A DNA stretch of 20,246 nucleotides from Bacillota bacterium. Lineage in GTDB: Bacteria; Bacillota; Clostridia; Lachnospirales; Lachnospiraceae. The stretch spans positions 1-20,246 of the forward strand of contig JAEZFH010000213.1 in assembly GCA_023437885.1 (NCBI GenBank). Reading direction: 5' to 3'. The notes under the pieces were generated by a model, which saw nothing but the letters and a program-made list of their open reading frames with translations, did no database searches and had not been told where the DNA came from. The position numbers and the translations under genes were made by a program. Shown piece by piece: positions 1 to 6,543 of the stretch; position 1 is the first letter of the stretch, and every line of letters starts with the position of its first letter.

Positions 1-401
1 GCTCCGATATGACAAGAACGATTGTGATCGGAAAGGCATCCCAGAAACAGAAGGAGGTATATAATACCGTACTGAGAGCGCAGTTGGCGGCGTTGGATTT
101 CATAAAGGCCGGTGTGAAGGGCAAGGAAGTGGATAAAATTGCCCGTGATATCATATATAGTGCCGGATATGAGGGCTGCTTCGGGCATGGTCTCGGTCAC
201 AGTGTAGGTTTGCACATTCACGAGAATCCCAGATTATCTATGCTGGAAGAGGATGTGATTGAGGCAGGCATGACTGAGACAGTAGAGCCGGGGATCTATA
301 TTAAGGGCTTCGGCGGTGTAAGGATCGAAGATCTTGTTGTGGTTACCGAGAACGGTCATGAGAATTTTACTTTCTCAGAGAAAAAATTGATTGAATTGTA
401 G
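1..401 (+). CDS. Xaa-Pro peptidase, M24 family (C-terminal part)
   Basis: This is the C-terminal catalytic part of a metallopeptidase of the M24 'pita-bread' family, which removes an N-terminal residue ahead of proline in the cytoplasm. The frame is already open at the left edge, so the gene starts upstream; the ATG at 9 is internal. The reading starts with SDMTRT, the strand carrying one metal-binding Asp. Further on come GHGLGHSVGLHIHE (metal and substrate His), ETVEPGIY (Glu ligand) and VRIEDLVVVT (final Glu ligand), so the second half of the metal site is intact. The protein ends normally after the last strand. efp follows after 83 nt, an arrangement common in Firmicutes. PepP versus PepQ cannot be decided without the N-terminal domain. 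Confidence 0.93.
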   Translation, partial: SDMTRTIVIGKASQKQKEVYNTVLRAQLAALDFIKAGVKGKEVDKIARDIIYSAGYEGCFGHGLGHSVGLHIHENPRLSMLEEDVIEAGMTETVEPGIYIKGFGGVRIEDLVVVTENGHENFTFSEKKLIEL

Positions 402-421
402 GCTACCGTCGAAAAAAAATG

Positions 422-450
422 TTGCAAAATAGTCCAGGTTATTATAGACT
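422..450 (+). promoter_or_regulatory. Possible sigma-A promoter for efp
   Basis: TTGCAA (422-427) is followed after 17 nt by TAGACT (445-450), about 34 nt ahead of the efp start. Each hexamer matches the consensus at four positions, so this is only a plausible promoter. Read-through from the upstream peptidase gene is equally possible because no terminator separates the two. Confidence 0.3.
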
Positions 451-467
451 AAAGAGTAGTCAATTTT

Positions 468-476
468 AAGGAGGAG
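468..476 (+). promoter_or_regulatory. Ribosome binding site fixing the efp start
   Basis: AAGGAGGAG lies 8 nt ahead of the ATG at 485. An in-frame TTG at 479 is only 2 nt from this site and would add two residues not seen in EF-P proteins, so the ATG at 485 is the start. Confidence 0.85.
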
Positions 477-484
477 TTTTGTAT

Positions 485-1042
485 ATGATTTCAGCAGGCG
501 ATTTCAGAAACGGTCTGACAATTGAAATAGACAATAACGTGTACCAGATTATTGAGTTTCAACATGTAAAACCGGGTAAAGGCGCAGCATTCGTTAGAAC
601 CAAGTTAAGGAATATTAAAAGTGGCGGCGTAATTGAAAAGACCTTCCGTCCTACCGAGAAATATCCCCAGGCGCATATCGAAAGAAGTGATATGCAGTAT
701 TTATATTCTGATGGAGAGCTGTTCCATTTTATGAATGTAGATACCTTTGATCAGATAGCTATGAATGAGGATGCTGTTGGTGATTCTCTGAAATTCGTAA
801 AAGAGAATGATATGGTTAAGATGCTTTCCCATGGCGGACAGGTATTTGCCATGGAGCCTCCGTTATTTGTAGAACTGGTTATCACAGATACCGAGCCCGG
901 CTTTAAGGGCGATACCGCAACGGGCGCCAACAAGCCTGCAGTGGTAGAGACAGGTGCTACCGTATATGTTCCGTTATTCGTTGAGCAGGGTGACAAGATT
1001 CAGATTGATACCAGATCCGGCGAATATATGAAGAGAGTGTAG
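485..1042 (+). CDS. efp: Translation elongation factor P
   Basis: EF-P binds between the P and E sites of stalled ribosomes and speeds peptide bond formation at consecutive prolines. The 185-residue length is normal for the family. The N-terminal KOW-like domain starts MISAGDFRNGLTIEID, and the loop that reaches the peptidyl-transferase centre is HVKPGKGAAFVRTKLRN. Lys32 at its tip is the position that carries 5-aminopentanol in Bacillus subtilis EF-P. The two OB domains follow, with the signature TEPGFKGDTATGANKPA near residues 137-153 and the C-terminal VPLFVEQGDKIQIDTRSGEY. No lysine-modification gene is visible nearby. The gene lies just after the Xaa-Pro peptidase gene and ends in its own terminator. 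Identification is secure. Confidence 0.98.
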   Translation: MISAGDFRNGLTIEIDNNVYQIIEFQHVKPGKGAAFVRTKLRNIKSGGVIEKTFRPTEKYPQAHIERSDMQYLYSDGELFHFMNVDTFDQIAMNEDAVGDSLKFVKENDMVKMLSHGGQVFAMEPPLFVELVITDTEPGFKGDTATGANKPAVVETGATVYVPLFVEQGDKIQIDTRSGEYMKRV

Positions 1043-1066
1043 TCGAATATCAAAGATTAATACGAG

Positions 1067-1110
1067 CGCAATCCTAGGAAAATCAAGGTTTTCTGTGGAT
1101 TGCGTTTTTT
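1067..1110 (+). terminator. Rho-independent terminator after efp
   Basis: CGCAATCC (1067-1074) pairs perfectly with GGATTGCG (1097-1104). The inner part (TAGGAAAA against TTTTCTGT) pairs partly around a short loop, and the stem is followed at once by six Ts (1105-1110). It lies 24 nt after the efp stop. Confidence 0.88.
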
Positions 1111-1318
1111 GCATTTTGAGGTAAGAGATAAGCGTAAATGTGGAATGGTTATAGCAGCGAAGGTACGAACAATATAAGCATATAACAATATAGGATAATT
1201 TGTTGATATAATCTTTAATAAAGGTTGAACAATACATAACCCATAAACTCTACGGAGCGTTTATTGCATATTCTTATTTAATAAGTTAATATTAAGAAAG
1301 AATATGGAGGAATGACAA

Positions 1319-1924
1319 GTGGATTGTAACAAAGTTGGAGCACTTCTGCTCCGTCTACGAAAAGAAAAGGGAATGACCCAAAGACAGATTGCGGATAGGC
1401 TAAACATCAGCGATAAAGCAATCTCAAAGTGGGAACGCGGGTTAGGCTGCCCTGATGTTTCCTTGCTGGGTGAGCTTTCGAATGTATTTGAAATAAATAT
1501 TGAGAAACTTCTGGCCGGTGATTTAAAGGCGAATCATATTGAAATTGGTAACATCAAGCGGATTAAATTTTATGTATGCCCATATTGCAGTAATGTAATC
1601 ACTAATACAGGTGATGCAGAGATATCCTGCTGCGGGCGCAAGCTGTCTCCTCTTGTTGCGAAACCCGCGGATGAACAGCATATGGCAGTGGTAGAAGATG
1701 TCGAAGGCGAATATTATATCACGTTTCATCATGAGATGAATAAGACGCACTATATTTCCTTTGTAGCATATGTCACAAGTGACAGGATACTGCTGACAAA
1801 GCTCTATCCGGAACAAGCTGCTTCGATACGGCTGCCCAAATTAGGCGGAGTGGGACTTCAGCAAAAATACGGTGCAATTCTGTATTATTATTGCAGCAGG
1901 CACGGACTGTGGGCTTATCGATAG
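1319..1924 (+). CDS. XRE-family regulator fused to a desulfoferrodoxin
   Basis: The 201-residue product joins a DNA-binding domain to a complete superoxide-reductase-like module. Residues 5-66 are a Cro/CI-type helix-turn-helix (GMTQRQIADRLNISDKAISKWERG). Residues 84-112 resemble the desulforedoxin domain, with C87-x2-C90 and the pair C104-C105 as expected for an Fe(Cys)4 or Zn site. Residues 118-201 match the desulfoferrodoxin/neelaredoxin iron domain: H121, H138 (HHEM), H144 (THYISF), C192 and H195 in YYCSRHGLWAY, so all five ligands of the catalytic iron appear present. The start is a GTG with GGAGG 8 nt upstream; the nearby ATG at 1312 is out of frame. The next gene follows after 26 nt and is probably co-transcribed. 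A role in sensing superoxide, peroxide, NO or iron is inference. Confidence 0.85.
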   Translation: MDCNKVGALLLRLRKEKGMTQRQIADRLNISDKAISKWERGLGCPDVSLLGELSNVFEINIEKLLAGDLKANHIEIGNIKRIKFYVCPYCSNVITNTGDAEISCCGRKLSPLVAKPADEQHMAVVEDVEGEYYITFHHEMNKTHYISFVAYVTSDRILLTKLYPEQAASIRLPKLGGVGLQQKYGAILYYYCSRHGLWAYR

Positions 1925-1950
1925 GAAGCCTCAAGGGAAGGAATAAATTC

Positions 1951-2295
1951 ATGGAACAGTTTTCAAAAAAAGAAAGAAAAGAGCAATACAAAAGCCGGGT
2001 CGTAACCGGCGGAGTCTATTGCATTAAATGCGATGGCAATGGCCGCAGCTGGATCAAATCTACAAAAGATCTGGCAGGGCAAAAGAATAGGTTTGAGTTT
2101 TTTGTTACCACCGATTATTGTCCCGAGCCGGGAATGTCTTCCGAATGGAAGCAATACGGAGCAAAATCCTTTTCCTTTACTGTCCTGGAGAAAATTGATA
2201 AGGGAGCTACGCAGACCGACCGGGAATTTGCAGAGGATATTCGTACTCTTTATGACATGTGGATGGAAAAGCAGCCGGAGGAAGAATTGAAATAG
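1951..2295 (+). CDS. Small GIY-YIG-like family protein
   Basis: A 114-residue protein resembling a small Firmicutes family usually annotated as GIY-YIG nuclease family. The first motif appears as GGVYCIK (residues 20-26). The second, normally YIG, reads WIKST (34-38), so the catalytic signature is eroded and nuclease activity is doubtful. The family-like stretches NRFEFF, W..YG..SF.F.VLE and TQTDREFAEDIRTLYDMW follow. The ATG at 1951 is chosen because GGGAAGGA lies 8 nt upstream; an upstream in-frame start at 1891 would overlap the previous gene. The position 26 nt after the HTH-desulfoferrodoxin gene and before a terminator suggests a two-gene transcript. Substrate and role are unknown. Confidence 0.72.
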   Translation: MEQFSKKERKEQYKSRVVTGGVYCIKCDGNGRSWIKSTKDLAGQKNRFEFFVTTDYCPEPGMSSEWKQYGAKSFSFTVLEKIDKGATQTDREFAEDIRTLYDMWMEKQPEEELK

Positions 2296-2346
2296 GACAT
2301 TTGTTACCGGGGTTCTCTGTTAAAATTTAAAATTAAATTCTTAGAG

Positions 2347-2395
2347 AAATAGCGTAAAGTTATGGGAGGTGTTCTCCATGGTTTGCGCTATTTTT
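2347..2395 (+). terminator. Rho-independent terminator after the GIY-YIG-like gene
   Basis: AAATAGCGTAAA (2347-2358) pairs with TTTGCGCTATTT (2382-2393) over 12 bp including one G-T pair. A smaller inner stem (ATGGGA with TCTCCAT) sits in the loop, and the T run is 2391-2395. It closes the two-gene unit 1319-2295. Confidence 0.8.
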
Positions 2396-2547
2396 GCATT
2401 CTTACGGAGAATGGAAATGTTTGCGCTCAGAGCATGCTTGAATGGGAAAAATGAGTGGAGCTCCAGTAAAATATAAGGTATAATATCATTAAGTGCAGGA
2501 GCAAATCATAAGGTGGTGAGCTGGCATAATGGGAACGGAGGTATGCT

Positions 2548-3036
2548 TTGAAAAAGAAAACATTAATAATATGTCTGAGCGCAGGTATTGTAGCTCTGGC
2601 AATGATTGCGGCATTGGCTGCGGCGATTTTCCGTAAAGAGATATGGGATATCAATGCAGATAAATTAAAAAAATCCTTTCAAATGATAAGCGGCAATGCA
2701 ATAATTGATGATCTGTCCCAATGGACTCCCTTTGAATGGGATACGCTTTACAGCTTTGCTCCATATACAGCAAAGGATAGTATCTATGAGGTCATTGGAT
2801 ACCGGTGGGATAACATAAGCGAAACGGTGAATGAGGGCATGAACCAAATTGTTTTTGTAAACGATGGCAAGGTGGTATGTTATTTGTATGGCTATCCGGA
2901 CAACCTGAAAATGGGGTTTGATTTTGGCAATTATAACGGCAGCTATTACCTTAGGCTTACCTCAGAGCAAAAAATATCCTTCAGTACGGCCATTTCCGAT
3001 CAAGGAGTAAGATATTTTAAATACATTCAGGAGTAA
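2548..3036 (+). CDS. Membrane-anchored protein of unknown function
   Basis: A 162-residue protein with an N-terminal Lys-rich start and one hydrophobic segment (about residues 5-28), followed by a probably extracytoplasmic domain. That domain begins after KEIWDINADKLKKSF and contains WTPFEWDTLYSFAPYT, YEVIGYRWDNISETV and QIVFVNDGKVVCYLYGYP, which look like a small mixed alpha/beta fold. There is no lipobox and no recognisable enzyme motif. The start is a TTG at 2548 with GGAGG (2537-2541) 6 nt upstream; the overlapping ATG at 2543 is followed by a stop after one codon. A TATAAT box at 2479-2484 may belong to its promoter, but no convincing -35 is visible. I do not recognise a function. Confidence 0.75.
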   Translation: MKKKTLIICLSAGIVALAMIAALAAAIFRKEIWDINADKLKKSFQMISGNAIIDDLSQWTPFEWDTLYSFAPYTAKDSIYEVIGYRWDNISETVNEGMNQIVFVNDGKVVCYLYGYPDNLKMGFDFGNYNGSYYLRLTSEQKISFSTAISDQGVRYFKYIQE

Positions 3037-3067
3037 GAATGATTTTATAGATAAATTCAGTGTATTC

Positions 3068-3104
3068 TGCCTTATCAGGTAATAAACTGCCTGAAAATAA
3101 GGCA
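3068..3104 (+). other. Hairpin between two unknown genes, no T run
   Basis: TGCCTTAT (3068-3075) pairs perfectly with ATAAGGCA (3097-3104), and CAGG (3076-3079) with CCTG (3090-3093), leaving a three-A bulge on one side. No T run follows, so it is not a standard terminator. It may be a processing or attenuating hairpin between 3036 and 3205. Confidence 0.45.
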
Positions 3105-3204
3105 TTCCAGGCTTTTGAAAGTAATATAATGAAAATGATAATTTTATCCTGTATTCGCGTACTATTCCATATATTTTATCAAGAGTGGTTCGAAGGGTAA
3201 TCAT

Positions 3205-4227
3205 ATGCGTCTAATCGTGATTAACAGGAAGGCAGTGCTGATAGTTATATTAATCCTGCTGGCAATATCAGCATTATTTTGCTTTTTAATAAAATATAAT
3301 CATACCCCTGCAGCTAAGATGGTGATGGGAGGCGTTCTCCGTCCCCGGAATTATGATGAGGGAGACAAGAAATTAATCCGGAAGAGGGAGGACGTTGAAA
3401 CGTATTTCAGACCCTCCGACCAGCCGGTATTAAATGACAGGGACATATTCTCCGCCGCAAGCTTTATGGATCAGTATTTGCAAAAGGGTGAAACGGATAT
3501 CGTTCTGCCGGAAGAATTAACGGCGTCGCCGGAAGAAGCAATGATTAATTATTTCAGTATCCTTCGGGAAGCCGCCAATGTAGAGGAAGGGAAATATGCG
3601 GGATGCGGTACCATAGGCCTGTGTAAAACGCCTTATCTGGTGGCATATAACTTTTTGTCTGCCAAATACAGGGAGAAGTTTTCTTATGAGCAATACCTCG
3701 ATTCGTTTCAAAATATTTTGCATACCAGCTTACTGAAATACAGGGAAGTACCGGTATATGACAATTCGGCCGGTATCCTGCGTTATTTTGTGGAACTGGA
3801 GACCATAGGAGGCTCCGATCAGAAAATTGCCAATTTTACATACTTTTATGGATTTGTTGATCTCATCAGGGAAAAGGGACAGTATAAAATAGCCAATCTG
3901 GAATTTACCGGGGAGGATTATCTTTGCGCGCCATATCATGGATGGTCTCATAATGCGGAAAGCTCGGTGCAGATCAGGTATGGCGGATGGTGCAAATTAA
4001 TTAAGGAGCTGTTTCCGACGATACAGGAGGGGTATATAAAACATATTTATTTTACAGGAACTGACGGCAAGGACTATCTGATAGAATTCTTTCAGTTAAC
4101 CAATGATACCGATATTGAGATAGCGCAGTACAAAAAAGACAAGACCGGTGAATGGGAGCTGATAAAGCTGGATCCTGAAAGTTGCCTGATTAGGAACAAA
4201 CGCACGAATTCTTCAGGTAGCAGATAG
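3205..4227 (+). CDS. Membrane-anchored protein of unknown function (340 aa)
   Basis: The N-terminus (MRLIVINRKA, then a hydrophobic stretch at about residues 9-29) is a typical uncleaved signal anchor, leaving about 310 residues outside the membrane. Recognisable stretches include SPEEAMINYFSILREAANVE, YLVAYNFLSAKYREKFSYEQY, ETIGGSDQKIANFTYFYGF, EDYLCAPYHGWSHNAESSVQ and HIYFTGTDGKDYLIEFFQL. The helix-then-curved-sheet pattern (YLSAKYREKFSYEQY with later F/Y-rich strands) is reminiscent of NTF2-like folds, but this is a guess. Four to five cysteines are scattered. GAAGGGT lies 6 nt before the ATG at 3205. It follows another anchored protein of unknown function by 168 nt in the same direction, so the two may act together at the cell surface. 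No specific function can be assigned. Confidence 0.75.
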   Translation: MRLIVINRKAVLIVILILLAISALFCFLIKYNHTPAAKMVMGGVLRPRNYDEGDKKLIRKREDVETYFRPSDQPVLNDRDIFSAASFMDQYLQKGETDIVLPEELTASPEEAMINYFSILREAANVEEGKYAGCGTIGLCKTPYLVAYNFLSAKYREKFSYEQYLDSFQNILHTSLLKYREVPVYDNSAGILRYFVELETIGGSDQKIANFTYFYGFVDLIREKGQYKIANLEFTGEDYLCAPYHGWSHNAESSVQIRYGGWCKLIKELFPTIQEGYIKHIYFTGTDGKDYLIEFFQLTNDTDIEIAQYKKDKTGEWELIKLDPESCLIRNKRTNSSGSR

Positions 4228-4274
4228 CTTGAAAGTATGCTTTGTATTACCTTAAAAATAAGCAGTTATCTTAG

Positions 4275-4280
4275 AAGGAG
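4275..4280 (+). promoter_or_regulatory. Ribosome binding site fixing the start at 4289
   Basis: AAGGAG ends 8 nt before the ATG at 4289. The in-frame TTG at 4283 is only 2 nt away and is rejected as the start. Confidence 0.75.
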
Positions 4281-4288
4281 CTTTGAAA

Positions 4289-5212
4289 ATGAAAATCAGC
4301 AGTTATGGAGGAGTAATTGCAGCTGCAAATGAAAAGCTGGCGTTTCCCTTATGTAAAATCGGCAATACGACTGCAGTACAGCGGATAGTAATGAACTATC
4401 AGCAGGCGGGTGTATTTCCGATTGTTATTATGTCCGGTGCGGAAGAGGATGAGGTACGCTACCAACTATCCTCAAGCGGGGTGATTTTTTTGCCCCCGGA
4501 GCAAAGCAGACCGGAATTATTTGAAACTGTAAAAACCGGATTTCATTTTTTGCAGGAGATATGTGATAAAATTGTATTTACACCGGTGAATGTCCCGTTG
4601 TTCTCACCACGGACGCTCCGTACTCTGATGAATACTCCCGGTGACATTGTTTCCCCATCCTACCGCGGAAGCAGTGGGCATCCGATGATTGTATCCGCAG
4701 AGGTAATTCCTGAAATTCTGACCTATGAAGGAGAACAGGGCTTACGCGGTGCGGCAGCCTCGATGAAAGACCGCAGAGTTTGGGTGGATGTACAAAACGA
4801 CGACGGAATCCTCTATACCATTCACCACGGAGAACTACCGACGGAGCGAATGGAACTGCATCACAGAGAAATCCTGCATCTTGCTGCCGAAATGAGCCTG
4901 AAAAAGGATAGCACTGTTTTCGATTCCAGAACCAAGCTGCTTCTTCTGTTAATATGGAAAAACAGATCGGTTAAGGCAGCGTGTCAGCAGATGGCGCTTT
5001 CCGGCAGCAAGGCTTGGGAAATGCTGAATATGCTGGAGCATTCCTTGGATATAAAGCTTGTGGAGCGCAGGCACGGCGGCGCCAAGGGCGGAAGGACAAC
5101 CCTCTCCAAGCAGGGGCTTCTTTTTTTGCGGGAATACTGCAGAATGGAGGAGGAGTTGCTGCTCTATGCACAACAAAAATTTGATGCCTTTCAAGCTGCG
5201 CTGCGACTGTAG
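4289..5212 (+). CDS. Degenerate MobA-like nucleotidyltransferase fused to a ModE-type winged helix
   Basis: A 307-residue two-domain protein. Residues 1-180 follow the MobA/MocA-like nucleotidyltransferase fold: the CKIGNTTAVQRIV helix start, FTPVNVPLFSPRTLRTLM (98-114), SGHPMIVSAEVIPEIL (129-144), GLRGAAAS and VDVQNDD. Key enzyme features are missing: the LAAGxSxRMG nucleotide loop reads IAAANEKLAFP, and the metal-binding D-x-P reads N101-V-P103. Residues 205-295 match the ModE N-terminal winged helix (SVKAACQQMALSGSKAWEML, then KLVERRHGGAKGGRTTLSKQG). The likely role is a transcription regulator whose inactive transferase domain senses a ligand; a residual cofactor-transfer activity is the alternative. 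It ends 173 nt before the double-cubane reductase gene, whose promoter region carries a dyad. Domain assignment is good; the regulatory role is inference. Confidence 0.8.
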   Translation: MKISSYGGVIAAANEKLAFPLCKIGNTTAVQRIVMNYQQAGVFPIVIMSGAEEDEVRYQLSSSGVIFLPPEQSRPELFETVKTGFHFLQEICDKIVFTPVNVPLFSPRTLRTLMNTPGDIVSPSYRGSSGHPMIVSAEVIPEILTYEGEQGLRGAAASMKDRRVWVDVQNDDGILYTIHHGELPTERMELHHREILHLAAEMSLKKDSTVFDSRTKLLLLLIWKNRSVKAACQQMALSGSKAWEMLNMLEHSLDIKLVERRHGGAKGGRTTLSKQGLLFLREYCRMEEELLLYAQQKFDAFQAALRL

Positions 5213-5221
5213 GTATGGGGG

Positions 5222-5245
5222 CAAGTTCTGCTGCGAAAGAACTTG
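5222..5245 (+). promoter_or_regulatory. Perfect 8-8-8 dyad, candidate operator
   Basis: CAAGTTCT (5222-5229) and AGAACTTG (5238-5245) are exact inverted repeats separated by 8 nt. No T run follows, so this is unlikely to be a terminator. The right arm overlaps the first bases of the TTGACG -35 box at 5243, an ideal place for a repressor, possibly the winged-helix protein encoded just upstream. It does not resemble the Escherichia coli ModE site. Confidence 0.55.
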
Positions 5246-5272
5246 ACGGTAAAACAGTACGGCTATTATACT
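5243..5272 (+). promoter_or_regulatory. Probable sigma-A promoter for the double-cubane reductase operon
   Basis: TTGACG (5243-5248) and TATACT (5267-5272) each match the consensus at five of six positions, with an 18-nt spacer. The start codon of the next gene lies 113 nt beyond, leaving a leader of about 105 nt. Confidence 0.6.
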
Positions 5273-5385
5273 TAAAAACGACAATGCGGGGAATGGCAGT
5301 GATGCAATGCTGCCCTGTCTGAGGAAGGAAAACGTCCGAATCGGATAAGCAGACAAAATATTGTATTGGCGAAGGGAGAAGGATA

Positions 5386-6543
5386 ATGGTCGAGATTAAA
5401 ACGGAATTACCCCAGGTGTTTGAAAGCTTTGCACAGGCAAGGCAAAACGGCTTCCTGGCTATGAAGAAGATTAAGGATAACGGGAAAGGTGTGGTAGGTC
5501 AATTCTGTACCTATACACCCCTGGAAATTTTTATGGCCGCTGATTTGGTGAGCGTAGGACTCTGTTCCACGAACGATGAGACGATTCCGGAAGCGGAAAA
5601 GGTGCTTCCCAGCAACCTGTGCCCGCTGATTAAATCCAGCTATGGATTTGCCATCACCGATAAATGCCCCTATATGTATTTCTCCGACCTGGTGGTGGGT
5701 GAAACCACCTGTGACGGTAAGGTAAAAATGTACGAGCTGCTGGGGCAGATAAAAAATGTACATATTCTGGAATTGCCTAAACGGCAGGATACACCGCAGG
5801 CAAAAGAGCTCTGGTATGCAGAGCTGGTACGGCTGAAGGAGCGGGTGGAGAAGGATTTTGATGTCACCATCTCCGAGGATATGCTGCGGGAAGCCATTCG
5901 CAAGCGCAATATTGAACGGAAACTGCTCAAAGAGCTGTATGAGCTGAGTACCATGACACCACCGCCAATTACCGGCCTGCGTCAATTGCAGATATTATTC
6001 GGCTCCCAGTTTAAATTTGATTGGGAAGAGAAGGTGGCTGAACTTCAAGGTGCAATCAACAGCATCCGGCAGGCCTACGATGCGGGAGAGCGCCCGGTCC
6101 CTGAGCATGCTCCGCGTATTCTCATCACCGGCTGTCCCATGGGAGGTGTAACAGAAAAGGTCGTGAAGGTCATTGAAGAAGCAGGTGCTGTGGTGGTGGT
6201 CTTTGAGAACTGCACCGGTGCCAAGCAGATGGACAGACAGTGCAGGGAGGAGGGGGATCCTCTGACCAACATTGCAGATCATTATCTGCAAATCGGCTGT
6301 GCGGTTATGACTCCCAATCCCAACCGGTTGGAATTGCTGGACCGGCTATGTGAGCAGTTTAAGGTGGACGGCGTGGTTGAAATGACCCTGCAAGCCTGTC
6401 ATCCATATGCGGTAGAGGCATACACGATCAAGAAGCATTTGCAGCAGAGGAACATTCCGTACCTGCAGTTGGAGACGGATTACGGCACTGCGGATATCGG
6501 GCAGCTTGCTACGCGCGCCGGAGCATTTATGGAGATGTTGTAA
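5386..6543 (+). CDS. Double-cubane-cluster-type reductase (2-hydroxyacyl-CoA dehydratase family)
   Basis: A 385-residue HgdB/FldC-like protein that resembles the double-cubane-cluster proteins (DCCP; YjiM in Escherichia coli) rather than true dehydratase subunits: it is a single gene with one activator and no second subunit gene. Signature stretches are GQFCTYTPLEIFMAADLVSV, SNLCPLIKSSYGFA, DLVVGETTCDGKVKMYE, ITGCPMGG, ENCTGAKQ and LQACHPYAVEAY. Cysteines occur at 41, 60, 79, 94, 109, 249, 275, 285, 304, 321 and 337, enough for six cluster ligands; C79, C109 and C337 sit in family motifs. Characterised DCCP carries an [Fe8S9] cluster and, driven by ATP, reduces small molecules such as acetylene; the physiological substrate is unknown. 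The enzyme is cytoplasmic and oxygen-sensitive. GAAGGGAGAAGG precedes the ATG, and the activator gene follows directly. Confidence 0.88.
   Translation: MVEIKTELPQVFESFAQARQNGFLAMKKIKDNGKGVVGQFCTYTPLEIFMAADLVSVGLCSTNDETIPEAEKVLPSNLCPLIKSSYGFAITDKCPYMYFSDLVVGETTCDGKVKMYELLGQIKNVHILELPKRQDTPQAKELWYAELVRLKERVEKDFDVTISEDMLREAIRKRNIERKLLKELYELSTMTPPPITGLRQLQILFGSQFKFDWEEKVAELQGAINSIRQAYDAGERPVPEHAPRILITGCPMGGVTEKVVKVIEEAGAVVVVFENCTGAKQMDRQCREEGDPLTNIADHYLQIGCAVMTPNPNRLELLDRLCEQFKVDGVVEMTLQACHPYAVEAYTIKKHLQQRNIPYLQLETDYGTADIGQLATRAGAFMEML

Noticed and set aside
2479..2484. TATAAT box ahead of the gene at 2548 as a promoter
   Set aside because: No acceptable -35 hexamer lies 15-19 nt upstream and there is no extended TG, so it is not called.
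4949..5356. Minus-strand frame opposite the ModE-like winged helix
   Set aside because: It overlaps a strongly supported plus-strand domain and has a Pro/Leu-rich composition typical of antisense frames.
5213..5385. Possible molybdenum-cofactor-type riboswitch ahead of the double-cubane reductase gene
   Set aside because: The ModE-like neighbour made this worth a look, but the leader shows only the dyad and a weak GGCAG/CTGCC pairing, with none of the conserved structure I would expect.
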